A stretch of 64,000 nt of DNA, taken from positions 15,942,606-16,006,605 of the forward strand of contig NC_135009.1 in NCBI RefSeq assembly GCF_051020985.1. The letters run 5' to 3'. Positions 44,116-56,173 of this stretch are shown here, one piece after another. Below the pieces are notes generated by a model that saw only the letters and a program-made list of their open reading frames with translations, had not been told where the DNA came from and made no database searches. Position 1 is the first letter of the stretch. Each line of letters begins with the position of its first letter. This DNA comes from Nomia melanderi. Taxonomy: Eukaryota > Arthropoda > Insecta > Hymenoptera > Halictidae. Made by a program: the position numbers and the translations under genes.

Positions 44116-44322
44116 TTAACACTAAAACTACCAGACGAGTCAAACTGACCAACTCCTTTCTACAGTGATTACAACAGAAGTTTCTCTGAGAGTCGATTAA
44201 AAAAACCGATTTAGAATACGCAAACTAAATCGTAAATCAGTTAAAGTATCAGCAGTTGCGCTGTCGGAGTTCCTATAGAGAAATTCCGAGTGAATTTAAC
44301 TGCTCGGTAGTCTCAGTGTGAA
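44116..44322 (+). mobile_element. TTAA MITE, family C2, complete
   Basis: TTAA at 44116, TGAA at 44319; ends CACTAAAACTACC and CTCGGTAGTCTCAGTG. Subterminal hairpin GTCAAACTGAC near the left end. Confidence 0.85.
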
Positions 44323-47300
44323 ACGCCACGGAAAAATGGCAAGCGCCTCAGTGTTTCCCGAAAGCGGCGATACCTGACCCTCTTCCGTTTGTGTAACAAG
44401 TTTCGCGGGAATCGAGTAAAGCGTAACCAACCGAGTGTAGTCTTCCTCCGCGACGTTCTCCTAGACCGAACTCGACGGCGAAACGAAACGTCCCATCGAT
44501 TTTCAGGCCGAAACGATCGAACGGCGTTTATTTTCGCGAGCGTCCGTTCGAGATCCTCCGCGCGGGTCTGACGCGATATCCCCCCGGCGAAGGGTTAAGC
44601 GCTGCAATTTCGCCGCGCGCCGGTAATGGAGTCTTACGAGCGGCAGGGCTAAACGACACGGGTACGCGCGCGTCGAGCGGCGGAGCCGAAGCGAGGCAGA
44701 GTAAACTTGCGGCGGGCTTGGCAGCCGAGCCGCTCGAGTGGAAGAGTCAACAGCGAAGAAAGGATTTCCCGGCGTGTAAAAGCGAAAAGTGAATGCCTCG
44801 GGAATGAACTCCGCGGCGGGACGAGGGGCAGGTGGACGAGCGGGGCGGGAGGGGTACGAAGCGAGCGGTGGCTTCCTGGTCTCGGCGATCGATCGACACG
44901 ATGATGGTCTTATCGGGGCGCGAACGGGACGCGTTCGCCGCGCCGCGGTCGCTCGAGTGTGTTCCGAGCGCGCAACGAAATTAAGTGTCAGCGGCCGTGA
45001 TCCGCGCGTCCCGCTCTGCGAAGCTTCATCGATCCCTCGCTCCCCCGCATCGATCCCTTTGTCTTTTCGCTCGGCAAGACAGCCGACCCCGGCGCGTGCG
45101 ACGAGCGAGAGGATTTTTATAATCCAATTTACAGCGACGAAATTTTCCTCGGTTCTCGTTTGGCTGGCTAATCCTCCGAAGAGGGGTTGATTCTATTGAC
45201 GGATTAATCTGATTCACTCCGGACTGTACAAGTCTTCTTTGTAGCGACGAGACGCGAACTTCTTGATTAGCGGTGAATTTACGGACGTTTATTGTGTATT
45301 TTATCGTACTGGGGAAATGTGGTCGTTTATGTAGATCGTGGGAATTGGAGCTTCGAAGGGAGTGTACTGTGTATTAGCGTAATTGTAAGAATCGATTTTG
45401 AGTTGAGGTGTTACTAGGGAATGGTTAAGAAATTCGATGTCTGAATCTAGTGTCAATTGAACGAGGAAAGGATGTTCGTTGATAGTGAAACTAGTAGAGC
45501 TTGACGAAATTAGTGAGACCTAAATAGGACATCGAGTGCGAGGAAGTTCGACGAGAACGGTTTTCTCTTAGCCTAACTCAACGGCATCTGACCCTAAAAA
45601 GGTCACGACGCAACCTCGCCGTTCCGAGTGCCCGTCGGACGTAAACGACGTTGATTCCCCCCGGTAACTGGAAGTGCCGTTGGAAACTTCGGATGGGAAT
45701 CTTGATGAGAAACTATTTTTTCCATCGTGCGCCGTTACTCGGAAGCTGAGAAGTATCGTCCAATTTACGGTCCCGATTCGCCGTGGAAAAAGTGACTCGC
45801 GACCGAGCGAGCGACGAGCCTCTATTTACAGTCGAATATCAACATCGATGCTTAGTCGGTCGTCCGATCATGTACACTTCGTTCGTTCGGATGTTCGTTC
45901 GAACCGAAGCACGAGAAATCGATGGAAAACGAATCACGCGACTCCTGGGCTCCCCGATTCAATCTTCGGGCCGGTCGAAAAATTCGCGTAGCCGTGGAAA
46001 GAGATAACGGGGCGCCGTTATCACGCTTCGTCGGGACGCTTTCACGGTTTTTCTAAAGCTCGCCGGCGATCGCGCGCCGGGCAAACGAACGTCCGCGAGG
46101 ATTAAGCACGCGAAAAGCTTTTCCTATTCCCGGCGCGCGCTGAAGTTTCCCGTGGGAATCGAAAACTGAAATGCCCGCAGCGACCACCTTCCCGGCGTTC
46201 GACGTTCGCGCGGCTCGATCGTGAATCTCGATTTCGCGGCGGTTTCGCCGCTCGTATCTCGAGAGGGAGGAGACTCGGCCGCGTAAAACGCGGAAAGATT
46301 GATGGCGCGAGCCACGCCGACGCGCCATTTTGGCGGGCCACTCCGGCCCAGCCCGGCGCCCGGTTCAGTCAACAATGAACACCGAAGGAACATCAAAGGA
46401 ACAATCGAAATTAACTCGTCATCGCTCCTGCGAACGAGTATTCAGATAGCGGCGATGCCCGGAAGTGCTATTGAGAACGCGGAAGAATCGCGGTTGTCGA
46501 TTTGACGCCTTCGCGACGAGGAAAATGACGGTGAATCCAGATTCTCCGCTAGAACCTGTATGCACCAAGAATGTTTTTGTTGCAGTTGAATGCATCAGTC
46601 GCTGTTGATAGTCGCTCAGGGGACGGTTAAGTCGATTATTTCGATACTTTCTGATATTTCTAAATTTCAATGGAACAATTCCTGTCAGTTATTCAAGGAT
46701 TCACTCGTTCCTTCGTTTTCTCTGGTTTCGGAAAGCCCTTCTTTTCACAGATTCTGAATATGCTGTATAATTATTTCAATATTGATTTCCTAAATATTAA
46801 TTTTTGGAATTCTTCTCAACCGCTTTGGCTTCCAAGCGCGACTCGTATCAAGAGCGCGTTCCTACGCGGAACGACCGGTCGCTCTTCGCACGATCGATAT
46901 CCGTTTATTTATTTCCCCCCTCCCACTGTTGGTTCCCGAGATATCCATCCGCAGACCTTGTTTTTTCGTGCAGGACGTTGTGTGCCAGGCTGTTCCCCCG
47001 AAATACGTCGTCGCTCCCCCGAGCCTGGCGCCCGTAATTACGAAGGAGCGGCGACGCCGATGTTTCTTCCGACTGGTTTCGACGGTATTTCCTTTTTATC
47101 GATTCACCGGATCGGAGGGGGGAGCTGGAGGAGAGGAAGATTGACAGAGTATTGTTCGCGTGGCGGCTTCGTCAGCCGGAAAACCCATTTCCCGATCAGA
47201 TCCACCGGTACCGGCTATCGATCGCCGCGAAACCCTTCATCGGCCAGTTCCCTTTACAGGATCGACGGGAACGCGTGAGTCGCCCTTCAAATGTACGCAC

Positions 47301-49019
47301 TCGCACAGGTGTACATCGATGTGGATCGAGAAGATCGAGGGAGTTCGCAGGCGAACCGCAGCGTGGAACATGCGAGACGATCCTTCGATTGAGTATCGCG
47401 GAATGGATGTCGTTCGAAAATATTTCGTTAACTTGTTGGGGAAACAGGGAAATCTCTCTCAATGGAAAAACGTGCTGACGGATGTCTGAGACGATGCAGG
47501 CAGTCGAACAGTGACAGATGAAATTGATCTTTGGCAATCGAAATGTTTCGCAGATTATAGTATTTTCTGGTGGACTTCGCTACTCTAGAAGTACATTATC
47601 CACGGAACTGTTCGAATACTGTGTGGAATTTCAGTCGAATATTTTCTGATTAATCTCGTATTCGTTTGTGATTCGTGCGGGATTGAAGAGAAGTTCAAAA
47701 ATCTCAAGTCCTGCGAGGACTGATCGTGAACAGCTTGACGAGCATCAATTGTACTCGTGTCAATATAACACAAACTAGTGTTAATGTAACAGCTATTGCG
47801 AACGCATACAAAAGTTTCTATCGATGGAAGAAAGATTGCCGAGGTTCTTCGTTAGACGCGTTAAGTCCAATTGCGAAATCCTCAGCAAAAGGAGGACAAA
47901 CGGAACCAGAAAGGACAAACTGGTAGCCGACAAGAGATTGGTAGTCCATTGTCGAGTCGCATATGCATGCTTCAATCGAAAAAGCCATTTCCCGATCGGA
48001 TTCCGCGCGAGGGCCGAATCGAGCAAACGAGCGAGCGAAAGAACGGTCGGACAATGCGGCGCGCGACTCCGCTATTAAATTGAGCGACGCGGTCGGGACT
48101 TCAAAGACCGGCGGAATCAACGGCCGGGGGAGAAGAAATATGCGAAAAGTTCTAAGAGCCAGCGGGAAGATCCCTGCGTCCGCCAGTGTAGCCAACGGAG
48201 CCTGGCGCCATCGACATAGACTCCCAGACGCATATTTCGTGCGTGAGAGTGTGGGAGAACACGAGAATACTGGGAACCCACTATCCGGATGAGAGATATC
48301 TCAACGTTCCAGCGATTCGATTTAATTTATTTCCATCTCCCGCTTTCGCGATTCGTTCTGAGGTTTTCCGATTCGAATATTATCTAACAATCCTAATCCC
48401 GAAATCATCGTTCTCCTTCAAAGCACTTTCTAACCCCAGTTCCGAAAAGATTCGACGCTTTCAAAATCTCACGCATCGACGTTCCTTCAGTTTACAGGTT
48501 TCGAACGAAATCACGCCCCGTTGAATCGTTTGTTCCCGGCATCCCATCGAAATCGAGGGATCGTATCGCTCTGGTGCAATGCTCGTCGCGTTTCGTCATT
48601 TTCTTTCTTCTTCTGGTATAATTCCACGGCGCGGCCGAACGAGGACAGAATTCCCGGGCGTCCGGCGGCGGACCGTTCGATCTGGAGCCTAATCGAGTTT
48701 ACGGTGCATCAAAGCCTCTCTCGATCGGGAGCGGAGAGCGGAGTTGAATCTTCGAGCGTCCTGGACACTCTCCCGGAGACGACAATGCACGTAACTCTAT
48801 TTTCGTGCCGTGCGAGGCGAGCGGACGCCGCCTCGGCATCGATACGCTCATCGTTGCATCGATTTCGTTGCCGGTTCATCTCGAGCAAACATTCCAGGTA
48901 TGCGCAAATTCGCGTGGCACGGCGTTCAACGTTCTCCGCGAGGGGATGCTTTGAGACTTAACCCGAGAAGTGACTCCGTTCCGCGTTTATATACAGATGA
49001 TACAGAAGAATCACACACT
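44323..49019. other. Element-free CpG-rich non-coding stretch
   Basis: The longest part of the window (4.7 kb) without a recognisable MITE. High CpG at 44560-45120 and 46000-46360, AT-richer between. Many short frames, none protein-like; frames at 46670-47278 and 47960-48290 have no motif. GCGTGAGT at 47276 is donor-like but isolated. The scarcity of insertions could mean constraint or simply composition unfavourable to TTAA targeting. Confidence 0.45.
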
Positions 49020-49240
49020 TTAACCCTTTTCCATCGTAAGCGCGTATATGCGCGCCACCGTTGTGTAATCTGTATATCACAAAGAACGGGAAACATACAT
49101 TTAATTAGTGCAATAATTGCCGTATGGCTATATAGGTTTTTACTTTTTTATACGTTCCGGATTTTTATTTTGATGCAGTTGAATCATTTGTGGTGGTTGG
49201 GACCAATTCTCCACCTTTTCATGTGATGCAAATGGATTAA
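49020..49240. mobile_element. TTAA element, family J (tentative)
   Basis: Starts TTAACCCTTTTCCATCG, followed by a GCGCG-TATATG-CGCGC hairpin. It ends near TGATGCAAATGGATTAA, which read inverted resembles the left end with several mismatches. Only one copy was seen, so bounds are less certain. Confidence 0.5.
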
Positions 49241-49261
49241 CCGTTTGCTGACGAAGACTGT

Positions 49262-49467
49262 TCAACCCTTTGCGGACGAAAATTCTCTGAACTATACAAA
49301 TTTTGTAGATTCTGCCAAATCACATCGAATGCATAAATAATGTGGAATAAGGAAATTACGTACTGGTTTCTTGCTGTTTGAGCAGTTGAACCATTTGTTT
49401 GCAACTTAGTATTACAAATATGAAAGTTTGATCTCGGTAGTGTCGACATTCGTCCGCAAAGGGTTAA
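49262..49467. mobile_element. TTAA MITE, family F, complete
   Basis: TCAA at 49262, TTAA at 49464; ends CCCTTTGCGGACGAA and TTCGTCCGCAAAGGG form a perfect 15-bp inverted repeat. The first eight bases are shared with family A, the rest of the end differs. A worn relative of this terminus (TTAACCGTTTGCTGACGAAG) lies at 49237. Confidence 0.85.
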
Positions 49468-49514
49468 GGTAGACAACACTTGTAATATACGAAGCTAGAT
49501 TAGACATCGAATGC

Positions 49515-49722
49515 TTAACCCTTTGATCTCTGTAGGCTCCAATACTGCACCAGTTGTAATATCGAATATTTCAATGACTCAAAGAAACGACCCTAAAATT
49601 ATTAGATTTCCCACGCATCTAAATTTTGTACTGAGAAGGGAGATAAAAGATTGAAGGAATGTTATATTAATAAAAATTAGTTGCTGATAGATTACAAAAC
49701 CATCTGGAGTGCCAAGAGTTAA
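49515..49722 (+). mobile_element. TTAA MITE, family B, complete
   Basis: TTAA at 49515 and 49719; ends CCCTTTGATCTCTGTAGG and CTGGAGTGCCAAGAG. Confidence 0.9.
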
Positions 49723-50656
49723 ACAATAGAAACAGGAAACTATGTACTGTCTTGTTACTCGAATAATTAAGTACCTCGTTCGCAACTCATTTCCTGCATG
49801 ACAGTTCCATCTGAAAATGACATTCCTGCGAAGAGCTGTAACTATTGCCAGTCACTCCGATCGGAAGGAGGCCACGACAGCGATCGAAAGCGACAAGTTT
49901 GAAAACAGAGGGATCCACGCTCCAAGAATCCGCGATAAATCATTCAAACGAAAAACGCGGCGTGTTTAATCGGCAAATAAAACAGGGTCGCGCGGTGAAT
50001 TCTAATTCCTTCGAGGACGAAGGCTCACGCGTTCGCCCGTTATCGGCCGGTTCTCCGTCGCTATCGATCGTCCCTCGTATCGAGAACCGCCGCCGCCGGT
50101 TGCCGGCCGAAGAATCGCGATAACGAAGCTGATCGATCCGGCGTTACACCGTATTTTTCAATAACGCCCGCCTGTCGTCCCTAATTCGCGTCTCGTCCTC
50201 CGCGGGCGTCGCCGCGCGTAAAAGGCCGTCGTAAAAGACGTTAAGGCCCGCGAAGAAATTACACCGCGGCGACGGCGAAAGAGGAGAACTCGCCAACTTT
50301 TTACGGCGATCCAGCGGCGAGCGTAAATAATAAACACGCCGCGCGCGTCCACCGCGGTGAGCGAGGATAACGGACGATCGTTATCGCCGCGAGAGATAAC
50401 AACGTTCCGTCTAGGAGAGGATGCGCCGAACCCGGGCTTGAGAGGTTTAAGTTATTCCGCTACCTTCACCGAATTAACCCTACCCGCCGGGAAAGGTAAA
50501 TTTCTCACTGGCGATCGCGCCGCTGTTGGAGGATCCCCGATGTATTACGTTAACTCGCTCGGCGCACCGTTCGCGTACCTCAGTTTCGAGGGAATCTCTA
50601 TTTCCTTGGTTCTGCTTTTTCTTGTGTGCGATATGAGAGTTGGGATAGTAGGTTGT
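49723..50656. other. Non-coding stretch, CpG-rich after 50000
   Basis: No gene or element recognised. Confidence 0.4.
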
Positions 50657-51109
50657 TAATACTTTGCACTGTGTGGGCTCCAGTATGACACCATTTATAC
50701 TATTAACATTAGAACTACCGTAACAGTCAAAATGACTGGTTTCGATTTTTTTGTTTGGCAATTATTCATATCTTCGAAGCATTGAATCTTCGAAATGATT
50801 TTAAATAGTTTCATTTGAGTATTATAATGAATGTCTGAAGAAACTGAGAATAATCTATCGTTTCAATTTTTATAGGAATTGCATATTAATCGTATTAAAT
50901 GCTCGGTAGTTCTAGTGTTGAATATTTTAATCAATAAATTTAGAACTACCCTAAGATTACTGGATCTTCTATACATCGGAATTTTGTATTAAGGAGAATA
51001 AAGAAATCTAGAGATGTTATAATATAACATTTTTCATTTGTGCTAGGGATACTATAAAAACGGCTTGGAGTTGGTAGATTAGAAAATCGTCTGGAGTGCT
51101 AAGGGTTGA
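50657..51109 (+). mobile_element. TTAA MITE, family B, interrupted by C1
   Basis: TTAA at 50657, TTGA at 51106; left end TACTTTGCACTGTGTGGGCTCC, right end CTGGAGTGCTAAGGG. The B sequence breaks at 50703 and resumes at 50922 (ATATTTTAATCAATAAATT). Without the insert it is about 235 bp. Confidence 0.85.
50703..50921 (-). mobile_element. TTAA MITE, family C1, inserted into family B
   Basis: TTAA at 50703, TTGA at 50918; left end CATTAGAACTACCG, right end CTCGGTAGTTCTAGTG. Hairpin CAGTCAAAATGACTG is intact near its left (family right) end. Confidence 0.9.
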
Positions 51110-51247
51110 TAGTTTGGAGAGGTATGAGTATCGGAATAAAATAGCTCCGTTTCTTCGTTGAGCAGTTTTTGAAGGGTTGGTGATTGATTCTGTTTATCTT
51201 TGGCAGGAAAGAATAAATGGGTATTCTTGATATTCGAGGGTTATCCT

Positions 51248-51420
51248 TTAACACTTCAGCTGCTAAGTAAACGCTCATCGAAACTTCTATGCGATCGAAG
51301 CAATTCTCTTAATAAAGCTGAAGCTAAAAGGTCAATATTCTGCATAACGATCGCTCTACTATCTTCCTAGTATCTCATGCATCTAACAAAATTCAGTTCA
51401 TTCATTACGTCACCTAGTCG
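51248..51420 (-). mobile_element. TTAA MITE, family G, reverse, truncated
   Basis: TTAA at 51248 with end CACTTCAGCTGC. TAGTATCTCATGCATCTAAC and TTCATTACGTCA match the G element at 25149-25338 read backwards. The hairpin-side terminus is missing. Confidence 0.65.
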
Positions 51421-51947
51421 TAACTAGGGATTACGTCTATTACGTCGCTTCATGGGAAAACTTTGGAAGGTTTGACGATCGTTTCTATTTATCCTTGCTG
51501 CGAATGAATAAGCGGCTACTCTCGAAACTCGAAATTCATCCTTCAACCGATTGGCAGCAGAAAATGTCACACAACGTCGTAACGCGAAAACGCATCGTTT
51601 CTCTAATTGCCGGCGAGCGACGTGAAACGTATAATATCGTAATAAACATAACTTACATAAGTGTAATAGCAACCTGTCAAAGGTTGAGCAACGTTTCCTC
51701 GCTATTTCCCTCGGGAGACCGGTTTCTTCGAGATACGGATCGAGCCACTAATGGCGTGCAGTTGCATGCGCGCCCTATTAAATAATTGCGAGGAGCCAGG
51801 GCTGGTTTTTCAACTTTCTCGCGTACTTTCTTCCTAATTGCCCGGCCGCTCCGCTCCATCGTTTAAACGATCGAACGATCGATAAGAGAGATCGGTCCCG
51901 CGATCTCCCCTAGTTCGACGCGACATCGATTCTCCATGTAAATTCGC
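51421..51947. other. Non-coding stretch
   Basis: No gene or element recognised. Confidence 0.4.
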
Positions 51948-52115
51948 TGAACACTAGAACCACTAGACTCATTCTCAATTTCTTCTTTCACAATTATCAA
52001 TAAAAGACAACATGATAAATGAAGAATATCAAAGTTTGCTCAAAGTTTAAGCAACTACCGAAGAAATAGATTCGACAAACCGAACTGTAAATCAACTGAA
52101 ATCTGAATCAAGCAC
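51948..52115 (+). mobile_element. TTAA MITE, family C2, 3' truncated
   Basis: TGAA at 51948, left end CACTAGAACCACTAGAC. Interior GAACTGTAAATCAACTGAAA matches C2; the right third is absent. Confidence 0.7.
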
Positions 52116-53267
52116 GTGGCCGATAAAATCTATAGAATTGCAAAACTGGAGTTAACCGATTTGTCTAATGAGCAGCTTGTACCGTATTGTACCTATCACG
52201 AACATCCGATTTACGACGCGCCGCGAGACTCAGAACAGCAAGGGTGTTTGCTCGTGGCACGTAATTGCGGTCAGAAAAGAGAAGAAACAGGAGAATCGTT
52301 CATTTCTGGAGCCATTACTCGGCTAGCGGGGGCTCGCCTCCGGATCGTCGGAAAGCCGACGTAATAAAAGCGCCCCGGAATATATCTGGCAGCCGGTAAA
52401 CGCGTGTAAACCTACTTTCCCAGCGGAAACCGATAAATTAAAAGCGACGGCGATCGTCGAGCGAGGGTGCGAGCCGACGTTCGAGTTCACGGGTGAACCG
52501 TGCACGCCGACGGAGCCGCGGACGACTCGCCGACGTCGCCGATCGAAGCAAATTGGGCAAATTAGAAAACCGATCGGCGAAAGGGGAACATCGGCCGCGT
52601 TTTACGCTCGTTTAATTGTCCCGTTCTCGCACAACTCGTCGGACGCAAAACTCATTAGGTTGCCCGGGCAACGCGATGGCTAACGAATTTGATGCTTCAT
52701 AAGCGGCGGGGCAGAATTACACGCCAGTTTTACTTCTTGATTTCCAACCTGATTAAAGCGTGCACGCGCCCGGCCGGCGCACGGCGAATTTCCTAAACTG
52801 CTTTCCGATGGGAAACACGCCGATCGACGGGGGGATCGTGACGCGACGGCTGAACTTTCAACGACGAACGATCACGTTCCGCCACCCTCCGCGCCTCTTC
52901 CACTTGTTTAACCCTTCGAGCGCGACGGCGACGCGGGACGCGCTCTGATTCCGTTCCCAGCACCTTTACGTCTTTTACCGGGATTTAACGGTAGATCCAC
53001 GGGATAGGTATAATGCTCCCACGAGTTAGCGGACTACCAACAAGCTGAAAAGTCAGAGGACAATAGACCGAGCGCGACAGAGATGCGATAGAGAACGACG
53101 TTGGCACGAACTTCGACCTCTGGAACGAGTGTTACCCAAAAATGACAGTGGGACACTCGTCACTGTCGCGTGAGAAACAAAAGGAGGAGAGCAAAGTCGC
53201 ACTGATTGGCCGCTCGGTAGATGCTCCTTTTCCTGTAAATATGCCGACTTTTTTCCTTGAGCGTCAG
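52116..53267. other. CpG-rich non-coding block
   Basis: Nothing recognised; a TTAACCCTTCGAGCGC near 52908 may be a worn MITE end. Confidence 0.4.
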
Positions 53268-53509
53268 TTGACACGTTGAACGCCGCACGATTTCACGGTA
53301 CAAAATACTTGAAATGGGAAAAATATGATATTAAATCATTCGATTGAATTGCATTGTTATTGTTGGAGGTTCATCTAGCTGAATGTCACCACATTAGTCA
53401 GCGTTATTTATAGTATAGAAATGTTTTCAAATAATCATGGTTTAATCGAGTGAACTGTAGTAATTCGGTTTGGCTGGGGGTCACCAGCATCCAAAATCAA
53501 CCTCTGTGT
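53268..53509. mobile_element. TTAA-type element, family K (tentative)
   Basis: Left end TTGACACGTTGAACGCCG resembles the inverted right end at 13668. GGGGGTCACCAGC, similar to the palindrome at 20249, lies near the other side, and TCAACCTCTGTGTTGA may be the right terminus. Assignment is weak. Confidence 0.35.
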
Positions 53510-53574
53510 TGATGAAATCGTTAGAATCACTGTATCACTTCAACATTGTACTTTTAATAATAATCACTGTAAGA

Positions 53575-53649
53575 ACTTCCTAACGCAACGTAACAATCAG
53601 AAATTCCATGCACAGTTCGAATCTGCCGCACTCGAGATGCTTCGGTATC
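53575..53649 (+). repeat. R2 dispersed repeat, copy 2
   Basis: CCTAACGCAACGTAACAATC through TTCGGTATCC matches 31376-31449. Confidence 0.8.
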
Positions 53650-54716
53650 CGTTAGTGCGTCTATTAAGAATTCAGAATGTCTATAAAGGAATTCGAAGAA
53701 GTCAGTTTAAGTGCTGCTCAGTTCTAGAGGCAGTTCTCGCGTGCTTCCATCGACGATTACGGGTAGCCGCGAACAGTATTAGAAAATCGGAATTACCGAG
53801 GAGAAGCTGGTGCTTTCAGAGCACGCGTAGCAATGCTTCCCTCGGCGAACTGGCAGGCCCTTCGGCTCGCTTCGAATCGCTTGAAATTTAATCGTCGCCG
53901 GAGTTTCGGCGCGAGTCCCGGGACACCGGCGCGCGATAAAGTCAAAGCTAAAACGGTGCTCTATTTTCCGCCGGCGGCATTGTGCCCGGCGAAAGCTCTC
54001 CGAAAAGCTTAAAGTCGGATGCCGAGGTGTCTTGGGAATAACGCGGAGTTCTAGCCGGGATTTAAGTTCCGCGCGATACGACGCGCACGCCTCGGAGCGT
54101 CTGCGAGAGCTCGTCGTCGAACGGAAACGTTGTTCTCGGCGGTCTCGGCGCAGACCTCTCCGCGGGTAAACTCGTTCAGCATAATCCCGGGGCTAAAGCG
54201 ATTACCGGCGAGGAAGAGGGGAAAAAAGGAGAGGATCGAAGGCTGGAAATTAGGGTGGACGAACACGGAGCGTGCCGGGTAATTGAATTCCACGGGGAAC
54301 ACGGTTCGCACGGCTGCCGGGAGTCTCGGGACGCACGAGCACGCTGTTGCGCATCCCCGTCGCCGCCACGGCCATTTTAAATTCCGCTGCACGGCCGCGA
54401 TGAACACACCTTTTTGCGCGCAACAGGCTACGCTGGAAACCCGACGCCGCGTACCTGAGAGATTCAGTCGTTCGACGGGTCGGCTGTCGCGCGATTTCCA
54501 CCGGGCGAAATACGCAAGGCGGGGAACTTTCGTGTCGGGTTATCGAATTCGTTGGTTTCTTTTGTCGTGGAATAATAGATCGGGTTTCGAATCCTTTGAA
54601 AGAATGTTGCGCCGACGCGTGTTTCTAAGAAAACGCATTGGGAATATGGATACTGAACTAGATTAAAGCAATCTGAAGTAATCGTATATTATACGACTAA
54701 CGGAGTAACTGATTAA
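53650..54716. other. CpG-rich non-coding block
   Basis: Nothing recognised. Confidence 0.4.
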
Positions 54717-54957
54717 TTAGACCCTTGCACTCCGTAGGCGCCTCAGTCGCCAATTGATTTGACACAGAAAAATTATAGAATTTGACATTTAATATGAAAC
54801 TTTGTACAATGCATCGACATGTAAAATATTAAAATAAAACAGCCTCTTTCTTAAATTTATATGCGATTCCTCGTTAAGTCAGTTGGAAATAATGTCGTTG
54901 GTATTTGATTGAAAAGTGTTGAGTATTTCTAATGAAAAACTTCTTGCAACGGGTTAG
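54717..54957 (+). mobile_element. Family A MITE (GGCGCC subfamily) flanked by TTAG
   Basis: TTAG at 54717-54720 and 54954-54957. Left end ACCCTTGCACTCCGTAGG, then GGCGCCTCAGTCGCC, the same subterminal hairpin as the reversed copy ending at 8358. The right end TTGCAACGGG is worn. Confidence 0.75.
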
Positions 54958-55984
54958 AATTCACTTGTGTTGGATCTGAGATTCGCTGCAATTGTCAATA
55001 ACATTTAACTAGCAGTACACCGAAAGTTAATTTTTGAAGCTCCTTCGACTTGTTTTATAAATATTGCAGATCAAAGTTCGTATTTCTTTTTAACCGATTG
55101 CAACTTTATCCTGTCTAATACATAGATTACTCATTGCCAGTGCTATTCCTAATCGTGCTACATTGGTTAGCATTGTTCGAAATGTTTTCAAGTTTAACAG
55201 TACATTGTTTCCAAACGCGCTTTCTTATATGGCAATGGCGATTCGATTATGAAATAGCCAAACACGAAAGAAAGAGAATGGAAGATGAGAGAGATTCCAG
55301 AATCAAAGAGGAAAGTCGATGGAAAAGCTAGCAAAGATGGAAACTATTAATTGTTAAAGTTGTACACATCATAAATAACTTGCCAGCGCACTTTTCCGTT
55401 GAACCGTGCGTCCCGGGGGGAAACGGGACCGTCTTCCCTCAGGTGCAAAGACCTCGGCCGGCGCCTCGCCGCAATTTCCTGCGGCGAGATTTAATTGCGA
55501 GCCGCTCTCAGACGCGCGCCGCGAGAAATAAGTAATCGCCACGGGTGTGCGGCGCGCGAAGACTTAACGCCCGAGCCCCGGAAATCTACTGGGTCCGGAA
55601 AAACGGAGCGCGAAACCGTTGTCCGGCCGCGCCTCGTCCGCAGGTGGCTAATTACGTCAACGATTTATTCCGCGAATTTCGTTCGTACAAATCAAGTTTC
55701 GCTGCGGGGTAAAAAAACTCGATTTCGCCTGTCTCGCGTCCAATTTTTATAAAAATTCCGCTCTCGTAGCGTATTCGAAAGCGATTTCAACGATAAACGC
55801 ATCCTCTGTCTCTGATTACAGTGGTCAACGCGACTGTTACCGAATTCGAACATGCTTTATGCAGAATTCGAACTCGATTTATCAACTTCGTACGGTCGTT
55901 GTATTAATTATGGAAATTTGTCAAACTTCCCTTGCACGGTATTGTTCTACGAACATCCAAATGCTATTGTTCTGCGAACATACA
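54958..55984. other. Non-coding stretch
   Basis: CpG-rich at 55390-55660. Nothing recognised. Confidence 0.4.
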
Positions 55985-56173
55985 AAATTGTAAAATTTCC
56001 TATTTAAAGTTAACTCTCGAGTAATCTGTCGATACGTGAAATGTGGAAATAAAATACCATTGCTCCCCTTATTTTGTGAATAGATTCATCGTTAAGTTAA
56101 AAAAAATGCCATCTATATCTCAAAAATAAATTGAATATTTCTAGTGACAAATTTTTCGAGCGCAAAGGGTTAA
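55985..56173 (+). mobile_element. Family A MITE, 5' degraded
   Basis: Right end TTTCGAGCGCAAAGGG and TTAA at 56170. Interior GTGGAAATAAAATACC and GAATATTTCTAGTGA match A; the left terminus is not recognisable. Confidence 0.65.

Noticed and set aside
47276..47283. GCGTGAGT donor-like site inside an open + frame
   Set aside because: The frame has no coding character and no acceptor or peptide supports it.
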